64,000 bases of DNA, taken from contig CALSUB010000009.1 in assembly GCA_943789425.1 (NCBI GenBank), forward strand, positions 1 to 64,000. The letters are read 5' to 3'. The first letter of the stretch is position 1. The number at the start of each line of letters is the position of its first letter. Origin of the DNA: an uncultured Luminiphilus sp. GTDB lineage: Bacteria; Pseudomonadota; Gammaproteobacteria; Pseudomonadales; Halieaceae. Positions 47,718 to 57,535 of this stretch are shown piece after piece. Both the position numbers and the translations under genes were made by a program. Below the pieces are notes generated by a model. It worked only from the letters and a program-made list of their open reading frames with translations. It did not search any database and was not told the origin of the DNA.

Positions 47718-49310
47718 TCAGGCTTCGTTGTTCTGATATTGCTGGTAGAACAGTTTCAGATAATCCTCAAAAGTCTCGCTGTCTTGAGCCTCAATAGCCT
47801 GTTGCCGCTCAATGGACTGCTCAGCCTCGATTTTCAGCCGATTAGAAGCTGCTTCCGAGAGGGGATCGCTGAGATGTTGAGCATGCCATTGACGAGAATA
47901 ACGTAACGCGAGTTGTGAATAACTGAGTCCGCTCTCTTCCATTTCACGCAACATTCGAGCAGCGAGTGTTCGGTCTGGGTCAGCGAATTTTTGTTGGGCC
48001 TCGGCTGCAACCCGTCGATAGTCCGCTACGGAGTCCTCAGTCGTAAACCATTCGGCAATTTCTGCCATGCGCTCGAGCACCGGTTGCGCCAACGACTGCA
48101 TAGGCGTTTCAGCGCCACTCGCCGATAGCAACGTCAAATCGGGTTCTCTTCCGCGATTAATCATTCTCTGTAGGTTGATCTCATTTATCTTTTGGCCCGC
48201 TTCATCGCACAGTGGGCTGTCGTCAATCAGGCAAGACATGAGAAAAAGATCGAGCAAGCGCATGGTATCGGCATCGATGCCATAAGGAATGAAAGGGTTA
48301 ATATCGACACAGCGCACTTCGATGTACTCAATGCCATTGCGCCCGAGGGCCGCAATGGGTGCTTCACCACTTTCGGTAACCCGTTTTGGTCGGATCGGGC
48401 TGTAATACTCATTTTCAATTTGGAGCAGTGCGTCATTGAGCTGTGCCGGTTCACCATTATCCATAAGAGTGAACCCCTGATAGGCCTCGTGCGGCGTCAG
48501 GATGGCATGGCGTAACGTGGAGATGTACTGATCTAGATCGTTATAACAAACATTTAAACCTGCCTGAGCGTTACTCGTATAGCCAAGGTCCCCCATTCTC
48601 AGTGAAGTGGCATGGGGGAGATAATAACTGTGGTGGTCGTCGCCCATCGGCTTGAGGGGATGGTTGCGATTGCCCTGCACAAAGCTGGCGCACACCGTGG
48701 GCGATGCGCCCAGTAGATAGAGCAGCACCCAAGCACGCGAAAAAAAGTTACGTATCAGGCTCAAATACCCATCGGTTTGCAGGTGCATGGAATCGCGACC
48801 CGGCTCAACATGTTCTTGTACCGTGGACCAAAAGTTGAGCGGTAAGGAAAAGTTGTAATGGAGCCCTGCAATAGCCTGCATCTTGCGGCCGTATCGCACG
48901 CTCAAACCATTGCGGTAAACGCGTTTCATCTGCCCAACATTAGACTGCCCAAATTGGGCGATAGGAATTTCTGCATCGCCACTGACAATGCACGGCATGC
49001 TGGCACTCCAGAGCAGCTCCTTGTTGAGTTGCCGAGCCGTAAATCGGTGTAAATCTGCCAGCGACTGTTCTGTTGCTTCGATAGACGATTCTGCTGGGGT
49101 AATAAACTCGAGTAACGCTTCCGAGTAATCGGTCGTAATAGCGGGGTGTGTCAGTGCAGAGCCCAGCGCCGATGGATGTTGAGTTTGGGCAAGCGTCGCA
49201 TGATCCTCCGTGACACGCAGGCTCTCTTTCTCAACACCACGTCGAATCTGAGTAAGCAGTTCCGGGTGCTCATTCAGCACCTGGCGAAAGACTGAAGCGT
49301 ATTTCGACAC
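47718..49310 (-). CDS. gshA: glutamate-cysteine ligase
   Basis: GshA makes gamma-glutamylcysteine, the first step to glutathione. This is the proteobacterial class: RGVEKESLRV, TTDYSEALLEFITP, IAGLHYNFSLP, NHPLKPMGDDHHSYYLPHAT and YIEVRCVDINPF. The GTG at 49310 (VSKYASVFRQ) with AGGAGA 5 bases ahead is preferred to a TTG 10 codons upstream. Length is 530 aa. It is divergent from the pilU-like gene. Confidence 0.94.
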   Translation of the reverse strand: MSKYASVFRQVLNEHPELLTQIRRGVEKESLRVTEDHATLAQTQHPSALGSALTHPAITTDYSEALLEFITPAESSIEATEQSLADLHRFTARQLNKELLWSASMPCIVSGDAEIPIAQFGQSNVGQMKRVYRNGLSVRYGRKMQAIAGLHYNFSLPLNFWSTVQEHVEPGRDSMHLQTDGYLSLIRNFFSRAWVLLYLLGASPTVCASFVQGNRNHPLKPMGDDHHSYYLPHATSLRMGDLGYTSNAQAGLNVCYNDLDQYISTLRHAILTPHEAYQGFTLMDNGEPAQLNDALLQIENEYYSPIRPKRVTESGEAPIAALGRNGIEYIEVRCVDINPFIPYGIDADTMRLLDLFLMSCLIDDSPLCDEAGQKINEINLQRMINRGREPDLTLLSASGAETPMQSLAQPVLERMAEIAEWFTTEDSVADYRRVAAEAQQKFADPDRTLAARMLREMEESGLSYSQLALRYSRQWHAQHLSDPLSEAASNRLKIEAEQSIERQQAIEAQDSETFEDYLKLFYQQYQNNEA

Positions 49311-49480
49311 GGTCTCTCCTGTGTGATGAATTGACGACAATAGCGCTGGGCTAATTGTGGCAGACGGCGTTAAATTGAAGCGGAGTGTACGGTGCCAGCG
49401 GGACCTCGTACAGAGGCGATGCCATTAAGTTGGTACGAGCCACTCAGCCCAAGACGTGTACACAAGGAGTAGTGTCAGTC

Positions 49481-50587
49481 ATGCGAATCTATGGATGGTT
49501 AAAAGCCCTGGCAGACCGCCGAGGGTCAGACCTTTATTTGGCCACCGGTGCACCGGCTTACGCCAAGTTTGATGGCGCGCTCACTGCACTTTCCGATGAG
49601 GTGTTAGTACCTGGTGAAGTGGGTGATATTGCCAACGAGTTGATGGATGAGACGCAGCGCCAAGAATTTGAGCGCGACCTCGAGATGAATTTGGCGATGT
49701 CACTGCCTGACATAGGTCGTTTTAGAGTCAATATTTTTCGGCAACGGAGTGAGGTGAGCATTGTCGCCCGCTTTATCGTCGCTGATATCCCCTCTTGGCG
49801 TGACCTGGGATTGCCCGAAATTCTGACCGACCTGATTATGGCAAAGCGCGGGTTGCTGCTATTTGTGGGCGCGACGGGCTCGGGAAAATCGACGTCACTC
49901 GCCGCAATGATCGATTATCGCAATCGCCACGCCAGTGGGCATATTGTCACGATTGAAGATCCTGTCGAATTTGTTCATCAACATCAAAAATCGATCGTGA
50001 ATCAGCGCGAGGTGGGGGTCGATACCCGCGACTGGCAGAGCGCCTTGAAAAACACATTGCGACAGGCACCCGATGTGATTTTGATTGGTGAAATTCGCGA
50101 CCGTGAGACGATGGAACACGCGCTCTCTTTTTCGGAAACCGGACACCTCTGTATCTCTACGCTCCATGCCAATAGTGCTAATCAAGCTCTGGACCGCATT
50201 ATTAATTTTTTCCCGGAGGAAAAGCGTCAACAGCTACTGTTGGATTTATCAATGAATTTGCAAGCGTTTGTGTCCCAGCGATTGATTCCTAATATCGAGG
50301 GCGGTCGAAGTGCCGCGATCGAAGTCATGCTGGGGTCTCCAACGGTGAAAGAGCTGATTCTTCGGGGCGATATTAGCGGACTCAAAGAGATCATGGAGAA
50401 GTCACAAGATCGTGGCATGAAAACCTTCGATATGGCGCTCTTTGATTTGTGTCAGGCTGGCCTGATCTCGGAAAAAGAAGCCCTGCACAACGCGGATTCT
50501 GAGAATAATTTGCGTCTAAAATTCAAGCTTGAAGGTGATCAAACCCAAGCAGAGAGGGCCAGTTTTACCCTAGCGTCAGACGCTTAA
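49481..50587 (+). CDS. PilU-like type IV pilus retraction ATPase
   Basis: The 368-aa ATPase has Walker A GATGSGKST, the Asp box VTIEDPVEFVHQH, Walker B VILIGEIRD and the His box STLHANSANQAL. The long C-terminus (LKFKLEGDQTQ) and SDLYLATGAPAYAKFDG opening favour PilU over PilT. PilU assists PilT in pulling pili, used in twitching and DNA uptake. AGGAG lies 11 bases before ATG 49481. No pilT is adjacent, although the two are usually side by side. Confidence 0.88.
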   Translation: MRIYGWLKALADRRGSDLYLATGAPAYAKFDGALTALSDEVLVPGEVGDIANELMDETQRQEFERDLEMNLAMSLPDIGRFRVNIFRQRSEVSIVARFIVADIPSWRDLGLPEILTDLIMAKRGLLLFVGATGSGKSTSLAAMIDYRNRHASGHIVTIEDPVEFVHQHQKSIVNQREVGVDTRDWQSALKNTLRQAPDVILIGEIRDRETMEHALSFSETGHLCISTLHANSANQALDRIINFFPEEKRQQLLLDLSMNLQAFVSQRLIPNIEGGRSAAIEVMLGSPTVKELILRGDISGLKEIMEKSQDRGMKTFDMALFDLCQAGLISEKEALHNADSENNLRLKFKLEGDQTQAERASFTLASDA

Positions 50588-50717
50588 GATCGGCCAATAT
50601 AGACCCCGATTGAGAGGGGGAGCCATTCCCGCTTGCTGCTGATCCGGTGCTGGGATAATCGTGCCCTCAGTGAATTAGATCAGTGAGGCGGGGCACCTCA
50701 TTGCGCTGCTCAGGGTG

Positions 50718-52164
50718 TTAGCGTCTGTCGGAGAGCAACTTATCAATGATGCGCTCAAGCTGTTTGAGGTTATTGCACTCGCGCGCGAGATGGCAGTGCC
50801 TTTTCACGAGCAACATTTCGGAGTCGCCGGTACCCCCACAATCGAATAGATTCTGGGTTCAGCCAGATTAGCTGTTTGGCGCGCGCTTTCATTTCTGCCA
50901 GCAGATCGAGCCGGGGGTCGGCTTGATTATTGCGCGCGTCGCCTAGAATGATGATGGTGGTGGCGTTATTCACCTCCGCTAACGCAGATTCCGAAAACTC
51001 GTGCAACGCTCGTCCGTAGTCTGTAGCACCGCCATATTTGAGATTGACCCGTTCAATCGCCTCGGCCACCGGTAAGTCAGCGAACAGATCGCTGACTTCC
51101 CCAAGCGCCGCTGAAAAAGCAAAAGTCCGTGTTCTTGGCAGCACGTCCTGTAATGCATAGAGAAACATCAACAGAAACTTGGCGTAAGCGGCGACCGAGC
51201 CGCTTACATCGCAAATTGCCATAATTTGAGGCCGTTTCCGCTCGGATTTACGCCAACGGGGCGAGAAGGGGACGCCGTCGGTGGGAATCGCGCGCCGCAC
51301 GGTTTCTCCCACGTTCAGCTTGCCCCGGCGGTAGCGTCGACGACGTCTGCCATGACGTGCAGCCAGTTTACGAGCCATACGATCCATCAAGCGCTTCAGG
51401 CGCGCCATCTGGCTGTGATCCACATTGCCCAGTTTTATCTTCGAGAGTGACTCGTCTAGCAGGTCTTCTGTGTCGGCTTTAGCGTGAATGAGATAGGCGC
51501 GCTCGACACGATCTCTAACGCGCTCGCGCAGTTGTTCCCTCAGCGCCTGTACGGCTTCGAAAGCAGCGGGCTCGCTCTGTTCAAACTCGATGGCGGCATC
51601 CCTCAGCGCCTCATCGCCCAAGGCGTCCAGTATCTTTCGAACATATTGTCCGCGTTGCGTAAACAGCGAAATATCATCCACTTTGGCGTCTGCCGCGGCG
51701 GTTTCAATGGCAACAGAAAGGGCACTGTCATCTCTGTTTTCCAGCGCATCAAACAGGCTATTGCCGCGCAGACCGTCCAGTGGGTCTTCATTGCCTTGCT
51801 CCGGTGTCGAAGCGGGCATGAGACCCTCTGCTTCCGAGGGTTCTGTTGCGCTGGCGCCTTCATCATTCGCTGCGGTAGGCGCGCCTGGCCGTCGCATGGT
51901 GGGTTGAAAGTACTGGTCGAATGCCGCTTCAAATACGGTGAGTTCGTGGGCAGATTTAGCCAGTGTCGAAGCCAGGCCGTTGCGCAAGAGAGAGCGATTG
52001 TCGTAGCCCAATAACTCGGCGACGGCGACGGCATCGAGCGTGTCGGCCGGTGATACCGCTATCTTTTGACCTCTTAAATACTGCATGAAAGCGAGGAGTT
52101 GATCGCTACTGACAGCGCCATGATGGGCGCCGTCGGTCGTCTTGTCTTGTTCCTTTTGCCCCAT
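50718..52164 (-). CDS. CoxE-like von Willebrand factor A protein, frameshifted
   Basis: The gene encodes a VWA protein of the CoxE family: MIDAS motif AICDVSGSVAAYAKF, downstream GGATDYGRAL and ILGDARNNQADPR, with a basic arm RHGRRRRRYRRGK. The frame ends early at 50770. Dropping one base from the C5 run at 50833-50837 (plus strand) continues LWGTGDSEMLLVKRHCHLAR to a TAA at 50718-50720 and gives 481 aa with the normal C-terminus. It pairs with the MoxR ATPase 5 bases upstream; such pairs act as metallo-chaperones in cofactor insertion. Confidence 0.82.
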
Positions 52165-52169
52165 TGGTG

Positions 52170-53111
52170 CTACGACTCTACTGCAGCGACCATGAGTTTA
52201 GAGAGCTGCCCCTGGGCTGTCTGGATGTCGTCCTCATATTTGAGTAGGACGTTGAGCGTATCCTGAACAAGTGCGCTGTCTAAGTCTTTGGCGTGCAGTA
52301 GCAAAAGACTCTTAGCCCAATCAACCGTCTCTGAAATGGCCGGTGCCTTTTTAAGATCCAGTGACCGCACCGCGTGAACAAATTGGACCAGCTTTTTCGT
52401 CATCGACTGTGCCAGCTCCGGCACGCGGCTGGCGACGATTTTCGCCTCTAACTCGACCGTCGGAAAGGGAATGTGAAGGTGCAGACAACGACGCTTTAGC
52501 GCGTCGGAGAGATCCCGCGTATCGTTACTGGTGAGGAACACTAATGGTTTGGAGCGAGCCTGAATGGTGCCGAGCTCGGGAATCGATACCTGATAGTCTG
52601 AGAGCACCTCTAAGAGCAGCGATTCAAATTCGAAATCGGCCTTGTCGATTTCATCAATGAGTAAGACCCCACCTTGATCTGCCTCCATGGCCTTGAGCAG
52701 GGGGCGCGATTCCAGAAAAGCCTCCGAATAAAACACGTCACCGAACTCGTGCAACCGGGCCATTGACTCGTCGAGCCCCTTTGCACCATCCAGTACATCA
52801 CCCAATTGCTCTTTTAGCAGCTGCGTGTAGAGGAGTTGCTTGCCGTATTTCCATTCGTAGAGTGCTTTGCTCTCGTCGAGTCCCTCATAACATTGCAAGC
52901 GAACCAGTGGGCGATTGACCACCGTGGCGCAGGTTTTGGCGAGTTCCGTTTTACCAACGCCGGGCGGCCCTTCAATCAGCACTGGTTTTTCCAGTGCTGC
53001 CGCAAGGCGGACCACGGTGGCGATACGGGTCGTACAAATATAGCCGGCCGCTTCAAACGCATTTTGAATGGCTTCAACCTGATGTAGTGCAGGGTAGTGA
53101 TCAGTAGACAC
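52170..53111 (-). CDS. MoxR-family AAA+ ATPase (CoxD-like)
   Basis: The 313-aa ATPase has Walker A GPPGVGKTE, Walker B VLLIDEIDKADFEFE, sensor SNDTRDLSDALKRRC with the arginine finger. The MoxR class works with VWA proteins to remodel or load metal into target enzymes. In Mo-dependent CO dehydrogenase, CoxD and CoxE form such a pair. It lies between moaA (24 bases) and the CoxE-like gene (5 bases), all on one strand. Confidence 0.9.
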   Translation of the reverse strand: MSTDHYPALHQVEAIQNAFEAAGYICTTRIATVVRLAAALEKPVLIEGPPGVGKTELAKTCATVVNRPLVRLQCYEGLDESKALYEWKYGKQLLYTQLLKEQLGDVLDGAKGLDESMARLHEFGDVFYSEAFLESRPLLKAMEADQGGVLLIDEIDKADFEFESLLLEVLSDYQVSIPELGTIQARSKPLVFLTSNDTRDLSDALKRRCLHLHIPFPTVELEAKIVASRVPELAQSMTKKLVQFVHAVRSLDLKKAPAISETVDWAKSLLLLHAKDLDSALVQDTLNVLLKYEDDIQTAQGQLSKLMVAAVES

Positions 53112-53135
53112 GGGCTCTCTCTCGATGGACTTAAG

Positions 53136-54140
53136 TTAACCGCCGGTCGCATTCATGAACCGCATAATTTGCGGCTCATTGGGACGGTCGAAAACATGTC
53201 GTTCTGGTTTCAGTGACAAGCTGTCAATGATAGCGGTCTTGATGCCCTGGTCACTCTCGCCATCGCGCATCAGTTGCCGAAGGTCGATCGATTCCTCATT
53301 GCCAAGGCACATCAGTAAGCGGCCTTCAGCACTGATTCTCAGTCGATTACAGGATCCACAAAAGTTGTTGCTATGTGGCGAGATAAAACCCACCTGAGTT
53401 TGCGTCCCCGGGATTGAGAAATTGCGGGACGGGCCGGCTGTTTGACCACTGCTGACGGGCTCAAGCGCGAAATGGGTACTCAACTCTTCGATCAGTTCGT
53501 CTGATGAGACATAGCTCAGGGACTTACTTCCTAAGTTGACTTGCCCCAAGGGCATTTCTTCAATAAACGCGATGCCAATTTTTTTTTCGAGGGCAAATTG
53601 AGTCAGCGGTAAGACTTCGTCCCGGTTGAGTCCCTCTAAAATGACAGCGTTTAATCTGATGTTGTCGAAACCAGCTTGCACGGCCGCGTCGATACCGCGC
53701 AGTACCGTGTCTAGCTTGCCGATCCGAGTGATAGTGTGGAATCGGTCCGGATACAGGCTGTCTAAGCTAATGTTGACCGAGTTCACACCGGCTTGTCGCA
53801 GTACCGGGGCAAACTCAGCCAAGTGACTGGCATTGGTAGTGAGTGCAAGGGTTTCTATGCCCGGGAGCTCTCCAATTCCTTGAAAAAGAGTGTCGACGCC
53901 GCGACGAATAAGGGGCTCGCCACCGGTGACGCGGATTTTTTTGACCCCCAATTCAGTGAACAGTCGCGCTGTCCGCAGAAGCTCTTCGATGGACAATACC
54001 TCGGCACGAGGGAGAAACTGCATCGTTTCTGCCATACAGTACTGACATCGAAAGTCGCAACGATCGGTAACCGATAATCTCAGGTACGAAATCGTGCGAT
54101 CGAAGCCATCGATCAACTGTGTCGTGTTGCCTAATGTCAT
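53136..54140 (-). CDS. moaA: GTP 3',8-cyclase, molybdenum cofactor biosynthesis
   Basis: MoaA is a radical-SAM enzyme converting GTP to 3',8-cyclo-GTP. The N-terminal cluster is Cys28, Cys32 and Cys35 (TDRCDFRCQYCMA); the second cluster is CGSCNRLRI ... LLMC near the C-terminus. The protein ends in Gly-Gly, which MoaA needs for catalysis. VTGGEPLIRRG binds SAM. ATG 54140 is chosen; a TTG 6 codons upstream is also in frame. No moaC, moaD or moaE is near. Confidence 0.95.
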   Translation of the reverse strand: MTLGNTTQLIDGFDRTISYLRLSVTDRCDFRCQYCMAETMQFLPRAEVLSIEELLRTARLFTELGVKKIRVTGGEPLIRRGVDTLFQGIGELPGIETLALTTNASHLAEFAPVLRQAGVNSVNISLDSLYPDRFHTITRIGKLDTVLRGIDAAVQAGFDNIRLNAVILEGLNRDEVLPLTQFALEKKIGIAFIEEMPLGQVNLGSKSLSYVSSDELIEELSTHFALEPVSSGQTAGPSRNFSIPGTQTQVGFISPHSNNFCGSCNRLRISAEGRLLMCLGNEESIDLRQLMRDGESDQGIKTAIIDSLSLKPERHVFDRPNEPQIMRFMNATGG

Positions 54141-54185
54141 GCGGGGGAGTGTACACAAGGACGCGGGTGGGGGAGCATACAGCAG

Positions 54186-55578
54186 ATGAAGATTATGACC
54201 TACTTAGATCCACGGCAGACGGTCTGGCCCGGAGTGATCACAGCGGCCTGCCTCGCCGCGGTTTTGATGACGGTGGACCAAAGTAACGCCATTACCGTGA
54301 CAGCTGTGGTGGCTTGGCTCTGCATGATGTGGTGGATTTTTGAGCCTATTCCGATACCCGTGACATCGCTCCTTCCGCTGTCAGTATTGCCGATGGCGGG
54401 AGTCTTAACGGTCGAGCAGGTTGCTGGCGCTGTGGGTTCACCGCTGATTATCCTGTTGTTAGGGGGGTTTTCTGCTCTCTCGAGGTATGGAAAGCTCGGG
54501 GGCGCACCATCGGGTGGCTCTGTCGGTGGTCAGGCTCGTGGGCGGGCATCGCCCTCGACAATTGGTGATGGGCTTCATGCTGGCGGGTGCCGGTCTCAGT
54601 ATGTGGATCTCCAATACGGCATCGGCACTGATGCTAATGCCCGTTGCGATGGCCGTGCTCGCATCTTGTGATGATCGTGAGCGCTTAGCGGTGCCGCTAC
54701 TGCTCGGCCTGGCGTGGTCTTGCAGTATCGGTGGCTTGGGCACGCCCATTGGCACCCCCCCTAACCTCATCTTCGTCCAAGTTTTCGAGGAGACCACCGG
54801 TCAAACGATTAGCTTTGGCCAGTGGATGTCATGGGGGATACCGGTCATTGCGATGCTGCTGCCAGCCGCTTGGTGGTGGGTGACGCGGAATCTACCGACG
54901 GAGTTAGGGATTACGTTGCCGTCAGTGGGCCCTTGGCGCAGTGCTGAGCGACGCGTGATGACCATTTTCGCGCTCACTGCGCTCGCTTGGATTACCCGCG
55001 CTGAGCCTTTTGGTGGTTGGCAAGCATGGCTGGGCCTGCCCTTTACCAACGATGCCTCAGTGGCGCTGTTGGCGGTTATCGCCCTATTTGTGGTCCGTGA
55101 TAAGACGGGCGCGCCGCTTATCGATTGGCAACAAGCAAATCAAATCCCTTGGGGCGTATTGCTGTTATTTGCTGGGGGTATTTGTTTGGCAAGAGGCTTT
55201 GTTGCGTCGGGGCTCAGTGCCCAAGTTGGCGAGGCATTGACCTTGGTCGCTGCATTGCCTGTTTTCTTGATGATGTTGCTGTTGGCGTTGGTGGTGACCT
55301 TTTTGACCGAAGCGACCTCTAATACGGCGACGACTGCGCTACTGATGCCTGTGTTGGCAGCAGTCGCGTTGGCTGTTGATATTGATCCTCTGTGGCTCAT
55401 GGTACCCGCCGCAATGAGCGCCAGCTGCGCTTTTATGCTTCCGGTTGCTACGGCGCCTAACGCGGTCGTGTTTGGTAGTGGAGAGTTGCCGATCCAGCGG
55501 ATGGTGCGCGAAGGGTTCGTACTCAATCTATTTGGGGCGATCGTAATTGCCGGACTCATGACGCTGATCTTGTCATAG
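54186..55578 (+). CDS. DASS (SLC13) family anion symporter, frameshifted
   Basis: Two frames make one about 463-aa transporter with some 11-12 membrane helices. The first ends after LIILLLGG; dropping one T of the T4 run at 54468-54471 changes FSALSRYG into FLLSRGMESSGAHHRVALS and continues. The family's two SNT motifs are present: ISNTASALMLMPVAM and TEATSNTATTALLMPVLAA. The family moves dicarboxylates or sulfate with sodium ions. GLGTPIGTPPNLIF fits this. It diverges from moaA across 45 bases. Confidence 0.85.
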
Positions 55579-55730
55579 CGCTATCGGTTCGCTGCGCATC
55601 ATAAGGGTGTTGGAGAGGCCACCAAGACGGATCTTGGCGGCCACAAATTCAGCCTTGCTCAGATTGATCTGAGGTCAATCTGACTGAACTTGACGCCATG
55701 CTGAAAAGCGCGTTAGTTGCAGTGGGCCGC

Positions 55731-55762
55731 CGGTAGGCTCTTTAAACGGTAGGCTCCTTAAA
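55731..55762. repeat. 16-bp tandem duplication over the peroxiredoxin stop codon
   Basis: CGGTAGGCTCTTTAAA (55731-55746) and CGGTAGGCTCCTTAAA (55747-55762) differ at one base. The TAA stop of the peroxiredoxin gene (55758-55760, minus strand) lies in the second copy. The preceding gap (55579-55730) has no gene. Confidence 0.7.
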
Positions 55763-56237
55763 GCAGGGCCATCATGGTTTCTGCAGAGCTGACGTCGATG
55801 CCCGGCCCTTCCTCAACATTGAGGTGGGTCACTTTGCCGTCTTCGACAATCATGGCAAAGCGCTGACTGCGAGTGCCGAGCCCAAAACCTGAGCCATCGA
55901 GTTCAAGACCCAGTGCCGCCGTGAGTTCACCGTTGCCATCGGCCAGCATAATAATGTGCTCGGCGTTCTGAGCTTGTCCCCACGCGCCCATGACAAAAGC
56001 ATCATTCACCGACATGCAAATAATACTGTCTACACCGTGGCTTTTAATGGTGTCTGCGTTGGCAACATAGCCGGGTAAGTGGGTCATCGAACAGCCGGGC
56101 GTAAAAGCCCCGGGTACGGCGAAGAGCAGTGCCTTCTTGCCATTAAACAGCTCGGCAGTGGTCACAGGTGCGGGGCCTTCGCTCCCCATCACCGCGAGGG
56201 TGCAATTAGGAATGCAATCTCCTACAGAAATGGTCAT
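55758..56237 (-). CDS. peroxiredoxin, Prx5 type
   Basis: The 159-aa protein has the peroxidatic Cys49 in VPGAFTPGCSMTHLPGY, and the Prx5-type GLGTRSQRFAMIVEDGKV with the conserved Arg. It reduces hydroperoxides with thioredoxin or glutathione. ATG 56237 has GGAG 8 bases ahead; an open frame of 28 codons upstream is not used. It follows the tetR gene by 90 bases. Confidence 0.92.
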   Translation of the reverse strand: MTISVGDCIPNCTLAVMGSEGPAPVTTAELFNGKKALLFAVPGAFTPGCSMTHLPGYVANADTIKSHGVDSIICMSVNDAFVMGAWGQAQNAEHIIMLADGNGELTAALGLELDGSGFGLGTRSQRFAMIVEDGKVTHLNVEEGPGIDVSSAETMMALL

Positions 56238-56327
56238 GTTTGATACTCCATATAGTGAACAGTGAATGGGTTTCGCCCCACGTAGAGGCGATCTACCAAA
56301 GAAAGGGTAGCCAGAGCTCATAATAAC

Positions 56328-56990
56328 TCATGCAGAACCGGCATCGAGCAGTCTGGCATTGATTAATTCGCACTCATGGTAAAAATCTGCCGCTTGGTCG
56401 CCCAAGTAGGGGGCGCAATGGGACAAAATCTGCAAAACGCCCCGATGAATGACTTGTTGCGGGTGCTCAGACGGGGTCATCCATTGATCAAAGCTGAGCC
56501 AGTAGCTCAATGTCATCGTCATACTGTCTGCAATATGATCCAGTCGTTGAGGCTGTGCGGTGATGTCAACAGGGGCCAGTAATTCAGAGGCGAGTGCGCG
56601 CGATGCCCGTCGTTTGAGTGACATCAGGCGCCGCATTCCCCGGTCGATATCCGGGTAGCGCTGCATCAAATCAGTCATATTGAGGTAAAAAAACCGATGT
56701 GCGTACATCGCTTCCATGATCACCGTTAAAAACAGCCAGCTTCGTTCCAGCGGCGCGCTCGTCTCGAGAAAGTCGGTGTCCGCAATGGGTGTCGCAAGCA
56801 TCCCCGCGATATCGCGATAAAAGCTGAGAAACAGCGCGGAAAGTATCCCGTCTTTACCTTTAAAATGGTAATACAAGTTGCCCGGACTGATATCCAGTTC
56901 GAGGGCGACATCACTTGCGGATACGTTGCGCTCTCCGCGTTCGTTGAAGAGACCGGCGGCAGTGTCGAGAATACGTTGCGCAGTTTTCAT
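56328..56990 (-). CDS. TetR/AcrR-family transcriptional regulator
   Basis: The 220-aa protein has a TetR DNA-binding domain (RILDTAAGLFNERGERNVSA then GNLYYHFKGKDGILSAL) and a divergent ligand domain with YWLSFDQWM. It may control the peroxiredoxin gene downstream on the same strand or the RND pump on the other side. ATG 56990 is used; a TTG 2 codons upstream is the only alternative. Confidence 0.9.
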   Translation of the reverse strand: MKTAQRILDTAAGLFNERGERNVSASDVALELDISPGNLYYHFKGKDGILSALFLSFYRDIAGMLATPIADTDFLETSAPLERSWLFLTVIMEAMYAHRFFYLNMTDLMQRYPDIDRGMRRLMSLKRRASRALASELLAPVDITAQPQRLDHIADSMTMTLSYWLSFDQWMTPSEHPQQVIHRGVLQILSHCAPYLGDQAADFYHECELINARLLDAGSA

Positions 56991-57143
56991 GACCAAAGTG
57001 TAACCGATGGGGTGGCTCAGCGGTTTGCATCGCCACGTCCATTAGATCGAGCCTGCTGCGCCATTGCCCCAGTGATGATTTCTGCCGGCTGCGCTGCCGT
57101 CTTCAAGAAGATGTTTGCGCGGCTTTTCAATGGTGCTGGCAAT

Positions 57144-57168
57144 AAAAAAAGGGGAGCCGTAGCTCCCC
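57144..57168 (-). terminator. rho-independent terminator of the phasin gene
   Basis: Read on the minus strand, GGGGAGC/GCTCCCC (57162-57168, 57151-57157) around TACG is followed by T7 (57144-57150). It lies inside the last codons of the longer phasin frame. Confidence 0.88.
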
Positions 57169-57191
57169 CAAAAAAACGGACGGGTGTTGCC

Positions 57192-57510
57192 TCAGTTGGC
57201 CTTTGCCAAACTTGGCTTTCAACTGATTGAAACGTGCCTTTGCCTTTTTCATTTGCGCTTCCAGTTTTGTCCGGTCAGCCAATGAATCGAGCTCAAGGTC
57301 GGCCAATGCTCTGAGAGCATCTTTTTCGACTGCGCTACCGCGCTTAACGAGCGATTGGTAAATCGCTTCTGCCTGCTTTCGGCTGGCGCTGAGGCGATTT
57401 TGTGCATCGTCGACTTGCTCCTGCATCCCTGCAAATTGCTCCAGCACTTGGTCATAAGCCTTGCCGTAGACCCCTAGGCCAGCCAACAGCGCTTTACGCC
57501 CCGTATCCAC
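57192..57510 (-). CDS. phasin-family protein
   Basis: The frame begins DTGRKALLAGLGVYGKAYDQ and holds a long coiled coil (VDDAQNRLSASRKQAEAIYQ) to KARFNQLKAKFGK, a phasin-like granule-associated protein. As read the frame runs on through the terminator to 57127; one surplus base in the AAA near 57202 would give GKAN and stop at TGA 57192-57194, before the hairpin. The frame is open upstream of the nominal start (SDSKKRARPAAV) and joins the Lys/Ala-rich gene next to it. Phasins coat polyhydroxyalkanoate granules; no PHA synthase is in the window. Confidence 0.6.
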
Positions 57511-57535
57511 CGCAGCCGGTCGTGCGCGCTTCTTG

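Noticed and set aside
50718-54140. A CO dehydrogenase operon
   Set aside because: Only CoxD/CoxE-like genes and moaA are present; no coxS, coxM or coxL.
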